Below are positions 56,836 through 64,000 of a stretch of 64,000 bases of DNA, one piece after another. The stretch covers positions 5,720,001-5,784,000 of the forward strand of contig NZ_AP023257.1 of the NCBI RefSeq assembly GCF_016756595.1, written 5' to 3'. Position 1 is the first letter of the stretch. Every line of letters starts with the position of its first letter. The stretch is from Mesorhizobium sp. L-2-11 (GTDB lineage: Bacteria > Pseudomonadota > Alphaproteobacteria > Rhizobiales > Rhizobiaceae). Below the pieces are notes generated by a model. It searched no databases. It saw only the letters and a list, made by a program, of their open reading frames with translations, and was not told the origin of the DNA. The position numbers and the translations under genes are program-made.

Positions 56836-56842
56836 CGCACCG

Positions 56843-58603
56843 CTACCGCCACACCACGGCGAAGACGGCGATGGCTGCGATCACACCGACGATCATCGCC
56901 AGCGCGTAATGGGTCACGACGCCGGTCTGCAGCTTGCGCAGCACACCGCCACCGCGCAGGATTGAGCGGGCGACGCCGTTCACGACGGCGTCCACACCGT
57001 TGAGATCGATCCGCAGTCCGGCCCGCGCGGTTCCGTGCAGGAAGGGCAGCACCGCGGTCTCGGACACGTCGCTCACCGCCTTCTCGTAGCGCGCCAGCGG
57101 TTTTTCGGCGAGCCACATGAAATGCCGCGCGCCTTTGCGGTAGAACCAGTCGGTGTCGATGCTGATCGTGTTCTCGGGATCGAGCGCCCTGAGGAACAGC
57201 ACGAAGCCCAATGCGGTGAACATCAGTATGCCGAGGCTCTCGGTGATATGGACGCCGGTGTAGGGCTCGAAGTCGACTGGATGGGGCAGCAGCGCGTAAA
57301 GTGGTTGGGGGAACACCCCGATCGCGATGCACAGCACCGCCGCCATTCCCATCGCAACCAGCATGTTGCGGGGCGGCTCCCGCGCCTCCAGCTTCCGGTC
57401 CATGCCGAAGAACATGTAGTACGGGAGCTTGAGCCCAGTGTGCAGGAAGGTCCCAGATGATGCCATCGTCAGCGCCAGCACCACCAGCGCGCGGTGATCC
57501 TGTCCGGCGGCGGCCACCACCATCGATTTGGTCACGAAGCCCGAGAAGAACGGAAATGCCGAGATCGCGAAGGCACCGACCATGTAGAGCGCCACGGTCA
57601 GCGGCATGGTCCTGTAGAGCCCACCGAGCTCGGTGAGCTTGCGCCGCCCGGTGACGTGGATCACCGCCCCAGCACCCATGAACAGGAGCGCCTTGTAGAG
57701 GATATGCGCGAAGGCATGGCTGGAGGCCCCGTTCACCGCCATCTCGGTACCGATGCCGACGCCCGCCACCATGTAGCCCACCTGGCTGACGATGTGATAG
57801 GCCAGGAGCCGACGGCAGTCGTTCTCCAGCACCGCGTAGATGACGCCGTAAAGCGCCATTGCCGTGCCGAGCCAAACGAGAAGCTCGGTGCCCGGAAACG
57901 CCCGGGCCAGCACATAGACGGCGGTCTTGGTGGTGAAGGCGCTCATGAACACCGCTCCTGTGACGGTCGCCTCCGGGTAGGCGTCTGTCAGCCAGGCGTT
58001 GAGCGGCGGCACGGCGGCGTTGAGCATGAACCCGGCAAGGATCAGGTAGGCGGCGACGCCCATCCCCCCCGCGATCGGGCCGAAGAGCAAGGAGCCGGTG
58101 GCGAGCCCGTGGAGAATGACGCCACCCAGCAGGGCGACGCCGCCGGTGATATGGACCATGAGATACCGGAACCCCGCACGGATCGCCTGATTGCCGCGTT
58201 GGGCAAAGACCAGATAGGCAGAGGCAAACGCCATACCTTCCCAGAACAGGAACAGGGTCAGGTAGTCACCTGCAAACACTACGCCGAGCGCGCTGCCAAC
58301 ATAGACGAACGCCGCCACATGCTCTCCGGCGCCCGTCAGGTGCAGCGCGTAGACCATGCCGATCAGCGCCATGATGGTGAAAACGGTGGCGAAGACGATG
58401 CTCAGTCTGTCGACCTTGGCGATCAGGATTTCCTGCCCGATGAACTCCGCCGCGCCGTAGCTGCCTGGCTGCACGGTGAGCACGGCGAGGATCGCCACCG
58501 CGGGGATCAGCATCAGATAGGCCTTGCGGATTGATCCTTTCAGGAAAGGGATCGGCAGGGCGCCAAGAATGAACAGCAGGGCGGGATGGACGAAGTCAAT
58601 CAT
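56843..58603 (-). CDS. NuoL-like / MrpD-like antiporter subunit of complex I
   Basis: Large antiporter-family subunit, 586 aa; ATG 58603 follows GAGG. The core is Mrp/Hyf-like (LFLFWEGMAFASAYLVF, WLTDAYPEATVTGAVFMSAFTTKTAVYV, DCRRLLAYHIVSQVGYMVAG). The C-terminus is NuoL-like: after about residue 480 come roughly 90 residues of amphipathic sequence (FYRKGARHFMWLAEKP ... NGVDAVVNGVARSIL) and a final helix after LQTGVVTHYALAM. That arrangement matches the lateral helix and last helix of NuoL, so this is the likely distal L-type subunit. No other NuoL is present in the locus. Confidence 0.82.
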   Translation of the reverse strand: MIDFVHPALLFILGALPIPFLKGSIRKAYLMLIPAVAILAVLTVQPGSYGAAEFIGQEILIAKVDRLSIVFATVFTIMALIGMVYALHLTGAGEHVAAFVYVGSALGVVFAGDYLTLFLFWEGMAFASAYLVFAQRGNQAIRAGFRYLMVHITGGVALLGGVILHGLATGSLLFGPIAGGMGVAAYLILAGFMLNAAVPPLNAWLTDAYPEATVTGAVFMSAFTTKTAVYVLARAFPGTELLVWLGTAMALYGVIYAVLENDCRRLLAYHIVSQVGYMVAGVGIGTEMAVNGASSHAFAHILYKALLFMGAGAVIHVTGRRKLTELGGLYRTMPLTVALYMVGAFAISAFPFFSGFVTKSMVVAAAGQDHRALVVLALTMASSGTFLHTGLKLPYYMFFGMDRKLEAREPPRNMLVAMGMAAVLCIAIGVFPQPLYALLPHPVDFEPYTGVHITESLGILMFTALGFVLFLRALDPENTISIDTDWFYRKGARHFMWLAEKPLARYEKAVSDVSETAVLPFLHGTARAGLRIDLNGVDAVVNGVARSILRGGGVLRKLQTGVVTHYALAMIVGVIAAIAVFAVVWR

Positions 58604-58850
58604 AGTAATCCTCATGCCGCATCAGCCCGCCCTGATGGCCAAGGAACTTAGAGACGAAGATCAGCAGGACGCAGGACAAGAAGCCATAGACGGCCGACCA
58701 GCCCGGCAAGCGGTCCCACAGGTATTCAGCGTGTTCGCGGGGGACCAGAAAATCGGCGATGACGATCAGAACGAGCGCCGAATAAAACAGCCGGCGGCGT
58801 TGCTCCGCGTATCTCGCCTCACCAAAGAAATCGACGACACGCCTGATCAT
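58596..58850 (-). CDS. Small two-helix membrane protein of the nuo cluster
   Basis: Protein of 84 aa with two hydrophobic segments (about 21-36 and 54-69) and a charged C-terminus (HQGGLMRHEDYYD). It overlaps both neighbours (ATGA with the upstream antiporter gene; 8 bp with the NuoL-like gene), so it is almost certainly translated with them. No family recognised. It may be an accessory linker between the extra pump subunit and the rest of the complex. Confidence 0.7.
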   Translation of the reverse strand: MIRRVVDFFGEARYAEQRRRLFYSALVLIVIADFLVPREHAEYLWDRLPGWSAVYGFLSCVLLIFVSKFLGHQGGLMRHEDYYD

Positions 58851-60310
58851 CTGACCACTCCTTCCGCCAGGGTGAGAAAATAGCCGGGGAAAATACCCAT
58901 CGACACCGACAGGATCGCGGTCGCGACCAGCGGGATCGTCACCATTGGAATTTCACGGACCGTCGCCGGACTTTCCTGTGTCTCCGTCCCGAAAAAAGCG
59001 ACATAGCTGACCGGCAGGAAGTAGGCGGCGTTCAGGACCGAACTCACCAAGAGCACGATCAGGAACGCAATCTCCCCCGCCTCCACCGAGCCCAGCGCCA
59101 GATACCACTTGCTGACGAAGCCCGCGGTCGGCGGTACCCCGATCATGCTGAGTGAGGCCACGAAGAACGCGCCCATCGTCCAGGGCAGCCTGCGGCCGAT
59201 GCCGGCCATGTCGCTGATGTTCCGCTTGCCGGACGCGCAATAGATCGACCCGGCGCAGAAAAAGAGCGTGATCTTGGAGAACGCATGCGCCGCAATGTGG
59301 ATGATCCCGCCGACCATCGCGACCGGCGACAGCAGGACCGCGCCCAGAACGATGTAGGAGAGTTGGCTGACCGTCGAATAGGCGAGCCGCGCCTTCAGGT
59401 CGTCCCGCGTCAGGGCGTAGATGGACGCCATCAGGATGGTGAACGAGACCAGATAGGCCGTTGCGATGCCGAGCCCCAGCCCGTCCACCAGCCCCGTGCC
59501 GAAGACATGGAACACCACCCGCAGCACGCAGAACACGCCCATCTTGACCACGGCCACCGCATGCAAGAGTGCGCTGACCGGTGTCGGCGCGACCATAGCG
59601 GCAGGCAGCCAGGCGTGCATCGGCATCACCGCGGCCTTGGCGAAGCCGAACAGATAGCAGAAGTAGACCACGGTCATCAGCGCCGGCGAGGCATCGACCC
59701 CGGCCAGCAGCCCGCCTGGCACGAAGTCGAGCGACCCCGCCAGATGGTAGGTCAGCGCCAGCGCGGCGAGAAGCACGCTTTTCGACGCGCCCATCAAATA
59801 GACGAGATACTTGCGGCTACCCGTCCATCCCTCTTCGTCCTCGTGGTGATAGACGAGCGGATAGGTAACGAGGCTGAGCACCTCGTAGAAGATCACCAGC
59901 GTGAACAGATTGGCGGCGAAGGCGCCCCCGACGGCCGCCGCGAGGCTGGTCGCAAAGCAAGCGAAGAACCGGGTCTGCGCGTGCTCGTTCAAGTGGCGCA
60001 TGTAACCGATGGAATAGATCGCCGCCACGATCCACAAGAGCGACGAGACGGTGGCAAACACCATGCCGAGCGCATCGACCCGGAAAGCGAAGTCGATCCC
60101 CGGCAGAATCTCGAACAGGCGCAAATCGACCGTCCCGCCGGCCAGCACCGTGGGTGCCATCGAGGCGACAATTGCGAACATGGCGATCGCGGCTAAGGGC
60201 GAGACGAGATCGCGGGGTTTCTCGCGGTTGTTCAGAAGGAGAACTGCAAGGGCCGCCAGGCCTGCGACGGCGACGGCAAGCAGCGGCCGGATCGATATCA
60301 CCGGGTCCAA
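58847..60310 (-). CDS. Extra antiporter-like (MrpD/NuoL-family) subunit
   Basis: Proton-pump-type protein, 487 aa, about 14 helices, lacking the NuoL lateral helix. Key residues in FTLVIFYEVLSLVTYPLVYHHE (Glu), KAAVMPMHAWLPAAMVAPTPVSALLHAVAVVKMGVF (Lys and discontinuous helix) and DDLKARLAYSTVSQLSYIVLGAV are present. With NuoM, NuoN and the NuoL-like protein this makes four pump-type subunits in one locus; ordinary complex I has three. Located between nuoK and the small membrane protein. Confidence 0.85.
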   Translation of the reverse strand: MDPVISIRPLLAVAVAGLAALAVLLLNNREKPRDLVSPLAAIAMFAIVASMAPTVLAGGTVDLRLFEILPGIDFAFRVDALGMVFATVSSLLWIVAAIYSIGYMRHLNEHAQTRFFACFATSLAAAVGGAFAANLFTLVIFYEVLSLVTYPLVYHHEDEEGWTGSRKYLVYLMGASKSVLLAALALTYHLAGSLDFVPGGLLAGVDASPALMTVVYFCYLFGFAKAAVMPMHAWLPAAMVAPTPVSALLHAVAVVKMGVFCVLRVVFHVFGTGLVDGLGLGIATAYLVSFTILMASIYALTRDDLKARLAYSTVSQLSYIVLGAVLLSPVAMVGGIIHIAAHAFSKITLFFCAGSIYCASGKRNISDMAGIGRRLPWTMGAFFVASLSMIGVPPTAGFVSKWYLALGSVEAGEIAFLIVLLVSSVLNAAYFLPVSYVAFFGTETQESPATVREIPMVTIPLVATAILSVSMGIFPGYFLTLAEGVVR

Positions 60311-60314
60311 GCCG

Positions 60315-60620
60315 CTATCCTTTCATCATGGTCACGTCGTCGACCTTGAGGGTGGACTTGTTCCTCACGAGGGCGACCAGAATCCCGAGGGCGACCGCAA
60401 CCTCCGCCGCGGTGATTGCGATGACGAAGATCGCGAAGATCTGCCCGCGGAAATCGTCGTAGTAACGCCCGAAAGCGATGAAATTGATGTTGACCGAGTT
60501 GAGCAGCAACTCCAGCGACATCAGCACGACCAGGATGTTGCGCCTGAGCAGCACGCCCGCCGCTCCGATCACGAACAGGACCACTCCGAGCAAAATATAC
60601 CACCAGAGCGGAACCATCAC
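60315..60620 (-). CDS. nuoK: NADH-quinone oxidoreductase subunit K
   Basis: Three-helix subunit, 101 aa, with the two buried glutamates in [19 protein letters not shown] and [19 protein letters not shown]. Overlaps nuoJ by ATGA and ends 4 bp before the extra antiporter gene. Confidence 0.95.
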   Translation of the reverse strand: MMVPLWWYILLGVVLFVIGAAGVLLRRNILVVLMSLELLLNSVNINFIAFGRYYDDFRGQIFAIFVIAITAAEVAVALGILVALVRNKSTLKVDDVTMMKG

Positions 60621-61117
60621 CCCTGCTCCTTCCGCGCCAGCACGATGGCGCCGACCAGGGCCGCCAGCAGGATCACGGAGGCGGCTTCAAACGGTAGGAG
60701 ATAGTCGGCGAAAAGTGTCGTGCTGAGCTGCCTGATCTGATCGCCGCCGCGCATCGCGACGGGCTCCGTGACCGAAAAGCGGTCGCTCCAGAGCACCAGT
60801 ACAAGCATCTCGGCCCCAAGCAGGACGAGCAGCACCAGAGCCGGCAGGTTGCCGCCCGGCAAGAACCGCTGCAACACCGCTTCGCGCACATCGATCATCA
60901 TGATCACGAACAGGAACAGGACCATGATTGCGCCGACATAGACGAAGATCTGGATGACAGCGAGCAACGGTGCCTCGAGCAAGACGAAGATTGCCGAGAT
61001 CTGCAGGAAACACGCCATCAGCGCCAATGCGCTGTGAACCGGATTCCGCGCCAGGACCACGGTCAGTGCCGTGATCACGGACGCCGCAGCGAACAGAAGA
61101 AAGAACGCCTGATCCAT
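60617..61117 (-). CDS. nuoJ: NADH-quinone oxidoreductase subunit J
   Basis: Five-helix membrane subunit, 166 aa from ATG 61117 (a longer upstream reading has poor sequence). Conserved [25 protein letters not shown] and [22 protein letters not shown] (pi-bulge helix with [10 protein letters not shown]). First gene of the minus-strand nuo operon. Confidence 0.93.
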   Translation of the reverse strand: MDQAFFLLFAAASVITALTVVLARNPVHSALALMACFLQISAIFVLLEAPLLAVIQIFVYVGAIMVLFLFVIMMIDVREAVLQRFLPGGNLPALVLLVLLGAEMLVLVLWSDRFSVTEPVAMRGGDQIRQLSTTLFADYLLPFEAASVILLAALVGAIVLARKEQG

Positions 61118-61201
61118 CGACGCCAACCCTCCGCCGCGACCTGTCACTCGGCGCAAGACGGCCGAGTTTGAGATAGCTGCGCACTTCAGATGCGTCTACA
61201 A

Positions 61202-61230
61202 ATTGTGCCCTAGTATCGGATGTTTCTCAA
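61202..61230 (-). promoter_or_regulatory. Candidate promoter of the nuoJ-G operon
   Basis: On the minus strand TTGAGA (61225-61230) and CACAAT (61202-61207) are separated by exactly 17 bp, close to the sigma-70 pattern. The start point would lie about 80 bp upstream of nuoJ. The match is partial and unproven. Confidence 0.4.
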
Positions 61231-61403
61231 GATTACATGGTTTGGCGCTACGTTATGCCCAAGTCTCAGTAATCTGATACGGTGTGCGATCCCGCAGCCT
61301 GCTTATCCGTTATTCAGGCTGCCGAAGGAGGTTCGGCAGGGGATCAGAAACCCTGAAAACCTGAAAAAAGGACGTCGCGGCCAGATGGCGGGCCTTGGCG
61401 AGC

Positions 61404-61835
61404 TTACCCCGCCCAGATGTAGTGAATAATCTCTTCGGCCTCGTGCTCGACCTCCTCGATGCGCTTCTTCACCACGTCGCCGATCGAAACGATGCCGTCC
61501 AGTTGGCCGTTCTTCACCACGGGCAGGTGGCGGAAGCGGCCTGTGGTCATGATCTCCATGACCTGGTTGATCGTGTGGTTCTCGGTGCAGAGCTTGACCT
61601 TGGCGGTCATTGCGTGACGGACACTCTGCTCCAGCGCCGCAGCCCCATGCTTGTCCAAGGCGCAGACGACGTCGCGCTCGGACACGATGCCGACCACCTT
61701 GCGATCACTATTGGTAACGACCAGTGCGCCGATCCTGTGTTCGGCGAGCCTGTTGATCGCCACGGCGAGCGTCTCGTTCGGGCCGATCGTCTCGACGGCT
61801 CGACCCTTGTCCTCGAGAATCGATTTGACGTTCAT
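61404..61835 (-). CDS. Two-CBS-domain protein
   Basis: Stand-alone CBS pair, 143 aa, ATG 61835 behind GGAGG. CBS1 about 15-65 (AINRLAEHRIGALVVTNSDRKVVGIVSERDVV), CBS2 about 75-130 (MTTGRFRHLPVVKNGQLDGIVSIGDVVK). It is transcribed towards nuoJ, about 290 bp upstream of it. A similar CBS pair lies after nuoI at the other end of the locus. Likely ligand an adenine nucleotide; role in complex I control is inferred. Confidence 0.88.
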   Translation of the reverse strand: MNVKSILEDKGRAVETIGPNETLAVAINRLAEHRIGALVVTNSDRKVVGIVSERDVVCALDKHGAAALEQSVRHAMTAKVKLCTENHTINQVMEIMTTGRFRHLPVVKNGQLDGIVSIGDVVKKRIEEVEHEAEEIIHYIWAG

Positions 61836-62208
61836 GGCTTCCTCCAAGCGCTGCTACGCTCCAGCCCTCCGCCCCATCTCCCTCTCGGTGCATTTCTGCG
61901 CCATCGTGCGCCGCGCGCCTTCATATTTCAAGTCCGACCTGCGTGCCCAGGCGCCAGTGCTTCCTGGCGGTAGGCCTTCATGATTGGCTCACACAAACCG
62001 CCGCCTGCTACAGGGGTCGCCGTGCCGTCGCCGATGCTCATCGACCAGCCGAGAGCGCCGTCACGGATTCCGCGGAAGCCAATTCCGTCGGGCTCAGGGG
62101 CGCATGCCTGGTTCCCTCCAAACGCATGCCGCTCTCGTCTATTTCTTGCAGGCGTCCCTGAACCCCAGGCGGCGCGCAGGTGCCGTTCAGCGTCGCGTGC
62201 GACGATTT

Positions 62209-62301
62209 TGGTAAGCGGCGCGAGGATCGAACTTTCGCTCTTCAGAGCGATATCACTCAGCGAGGGTGAGACCCGTCGTCCGCTTCTACCGGTTGAGCAC
62301 T
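62209..62301 (-). other. tRNA-like segment, possibly a degenerate tRNA
   Basis: On the minus strand a D-arm-like GCTCAACCGGTAGAAGC is followed by a GGGTCTCACCC hairpin, further short hairpins, a T-loop-like GTTCGATCC and a 3' end CCGCTTACCA. AAGCGG near the 5' side can pair with CCGCTT at the 3' side. A standard cloverleaf could not be drawn without mismatches, so it is more likely a relic or a noncanonical tRNA than a normal one. Confidence 0.3.
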
Positions 62302-62605
62302 GAAAGGTGATGAATCTGGCGGTCTTGCATTTGTTCAGCGCCTGCTCCAGGGCTGGCCCTCGAAACAGAAGAATATGCCGGGCGACATCACATCGTCGGA
62401 CGCGAAACCTTGGTGGTAAACATCCGGGTCGATCGAGTGAGCAGTGGAATCACTATGGCGGGCGTTAGTGTGACAAGACGATCAGGATCGTCATTGATCA
62501 TGTGCGGCAGATGATCTTCCGGACAGCCGAGGATCCGCGCTAATCTAGTCAAAAACAGCCGCTTCGCCGAATTTATTAGGTCTTCCCGTCACTCCCACTC
62601 AGTGC

Positions 62606-62639
62606 AAACTGGACACTCCCCGCAGCATAAACTGGACAC
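62606..62639. repeat. IS-end-like direct repeats
   Basis: AAACTGGACAC occurs at 62606-62616 and again at 62629-62639, 23 bp apart. Repeated TGTCCAGTTT-type motifs are found at the ends of IS21-like and related elements. No matching transposase is present beside it, so this is probably a solitary IS end. Confidence 0.45.
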
Positions 62640-62842
62640 CTCAAGACCCACCCGCTCCGAGGGCCAACAGCACGGTTCAAGGTGCAATGTCGCGCCCTCC
62701 ACTTGCTGAATTTCTTCCCGCAGGGGGGCCGGGCGAGGTTGAATAACCTGTAGAAAGCCTGTGGGTCTTTTGGGACCGTTTGCGGACCGGCCTGAGCCTA
62801 GGAATCGTTTTGCTCAACTGCCCCTTCGAGACGGCTGACAGT

Positions 62843-64000
62843 TGTGTGCGTCAAGTTCTGCAAAAATGGCGTGGCATTCAGCGGTGACGTTGGCGTGTCC
62901 GCCGCGCAGCCCCCGTGTTTAGCGGAGCGGCGGACATGGCGGCCGCGTCAGGCGGCCAGTGCCCTCAGGTTCTCCTTCTTGTGCTCGCGCAGATGATCCA
63001 TGTTGAGGTAGCGGGTCGCCTCGAGCCAGTTCTCGTGGATCTCCACCGCCAATGCCCGAACCAGCCGCAAACAGCTCTGCGGGTTGGGGAAGATGCGAAC
63101 GACCAGGGTGCGCCGCTTGATCTCCTGGTTCAGCCGCTCCAGCATGTTCGTCGACTTCATGTGCTTGTGATGCGGCAGCGGCAGCCGATAGAAGCTCAGC
63201 GTCTCCTCGATGTTGTTCTCCACCCAATCCACCAGCTTCGGGTATTTGGCCTGCCATTTGGCGATCCACTGCGCCAGGTCGCGCTTGACCTCGGCGAGGT
63301 CGCGCCGGTCATAGAACCATCTGAGCTCCATCAGGCAGTCGTCATCGACCTTGCGCGGCACATAATCGAGCGCGTTTCTGAGGAAGTGCACGTAACAGCG
63401 CTGCCAGACTGCCTCGGGCAGGACTTCGCGGATCGCTGCCCTGAGCCCCGGATGGTCGTCGGAGACGACAAACTCGACGCCGGCGAGCCCGCGCTGCTTG
63501 AGCCCTGCCACGAACGCGCGCCAGCTCGAATGGCTTTCACGGTTGGCCAGCTCGACACCGAGCACCTGGCGCCGGCCTTCCCAGTCGACGCCGATCGCCA
63601 CCAAGACGGCCTGGCTGGCGATCACGCCGGCCTCGCGCGCCCGCTCGTAGCGCGCGTCCAGAATGAGGTACGGGTAAGGTTCGGCAAGCCGCTGCTCAAA
63701 GAACGCCTTCAGCGCCTCATCCAGCCGCGCCGTCGCCTGGCTTACCGTCGAGGCCGAGAAGGAATGGCCGCACAGATCCTCGGTGATCGCCTTCACCTTG
63801 CGCGTCGACACGCCTTGCACGTACATCTCGACCAGCGCCGATACCAGTGCCTTCTCCGAGCGCTGGTAACGCTCAAACAACTCCGTCGAGAACCGGCCGG
63901 CCCGATCTTGCGGAACCCGAAGTTCCAGCACGCCAACCCGCGTCACAAGCTTGCGTTCGTAATAGCCGGACCGGTAACCAACCCGCTCCGTCGTCCGCTC
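62843..64000 (-). mobile_element. IS256-family insertion sequence, incomplete at window edge
   Basis: Contains the transposase gene from 62948 onward and about 100 bp of non-coding end. A TGTGTGCGTCAAGTTCTGCA stretch at about 62845-62864 resembles the terminal inverted repeat of IS256-type elements. The other end lies beyond 64000, so target duplication cannot be checked. Confidence 0.65.
62948..64000 (-). CDS. IS256-family (mutator-type) transposase, 5' end outside window
   Basis: The frame is open to the window edge, so the N-terminus is missing; at least 350 codons are visible. DDE catalytic residues: first Asp in LILDARYE, second in VVSDDHPGLRAAI, Glu in STNMLERLNQEIKRRTLVVRIFPN. GVSTRKVKAI and SASTVSQ mark the N-terminal helical domain. 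The C-terminal part is intact with no frameshift, so the element may still be active. Confidence 0.92.
   Translation of the reverse strand, partial: ERTTERVGYRSGYYERKLVTRVGVLELRVPQDRAGRFSTELFERYQRSEKALVSALVEMYVQGVSTRKVKAITEDLCGHSFSASTVSQATARLDEALKAFFEQRLAEPYPYLILDARYERAREAGVIASQAVLVAIGVDWEGRRQVLGVELANRESHSSWRAFVAGLKQRGLAGVEFVVSDDHPGLRAAIREVLPEAVWQRCYVHFLRNALDYVPRKVDDDCLMELRWFYDRRDLAEVKRDLAQWIAKWQAKYPKLVDWVENNIEETLSFYRLPLPHHKHMKSTNMLERLNQEIKRRTLVVRIFPNPQSCLRLVRALAVEIHENWLEATRYLNMDHLREHKKENLRALAA

Larger units (their letters stand above)
61836..62842. other. Gene-poor junction region
   Basis: About 1 kb without a convincing protein gene. It contains a tRNA-like segment near 62209-62301, an IS-end-like repeated motif at 62606-62639, and short frames without ribosome sites. 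It looks like a remodelled junction between the nuo locus and insertion sequences. Confidence 0.5.

Overview
This window is high-GC, densely packed DNA with the gene families and short, translationally coupled operons typical of a rhizobial alphaproteobacterium (Mesorhizobium/Phyllobacteriaceae-like). The taxon is inferred from gene content and codon style; no rRNA or marker gene is present. Layout: (1) 1-8557 has an EhuB-like solute-binding protein gene divergent from a catabolic operon of two creatinase/ectoine-hydrolase-like M24 proteins followed by soxBDAG, a heterotetrameric sarcosine-oxidase-type enzyme. (2) 8598-13800 is a minus-strand operon of an SDR, a hydroxyacyl-CoA-dehydrogenase-like enzyme, a beta-keto-acid cleavage enzyme, a stub of an SMP-30 gene, an acyl-CoA dehydrogenase and a small-molecule kinase. 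The last two resemble the ACAD10/11 or LvaC/LvaA pair of 4-hydroxy-acid catabolism. (3) 14050-14634 is a secreted sulfocyanin-like cupredoxin. (4) 14875-24476 is a GntR regulator divergent from a nine-gene catabolic region: an AA_synth-family protein, an unusual hydrolase/flavin-reductase/Nudix-like fusion, a luciferase-like monooxygenase, an aldehyde dehydrogenase and a complete polyamine-type ABC importer. A perfect operator-like palindrome lies between the regulator and the operon. The gene set recalls the Rut pyrimidine-ring-opening pathway but is not that pathway. (5) 24491-28417 holds a cupin, a LysR remnant, an arginase-family enzyme and two alpha/beta hydrolases. (6) 28647-32671 is a signalling or envelope module: CHASE2 adenylate cyclase, secreted FecR-domain protein, and TPR/beta-barrel outer-membrane protein. 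MgtE follows at 33074. (7) 34608-42840 is a sugar or polyol catabolic locus: ROK regulator divergent from an ABC importer, two SDRs and a TIM-barrel epimerase. (8) 43382-44049 is a VapBC-type toxin-antitoxin pair. (9) 44613-61117 is a complete but rearranged respiratory complex I locus. nuoH-nuoI lie on plus; nuoJ-K-(extra antiporter-like)-(small membrane protein)-(NuoL-like)-M-N-A-B-C-D-E-F-G lie on minus. It carries four antiporter-like subunits instead of three and is bracketed by two small CBS-pair proteins. (10) 61848-64000 is gene-poor, with a tRNA-like segment, an IS-end-like repeat and an IS256-family transposase that runs off the window. The strongest leads are the Rut-like operon with its three-domain fusion (15.6-24.5 kb), the four-pump complex I with flanking CBS proteins, the M24/sox operon, and the CHASE2-FecR-barrel module. 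No homology search was run; family calls rest on motifs and remembered family signatures.
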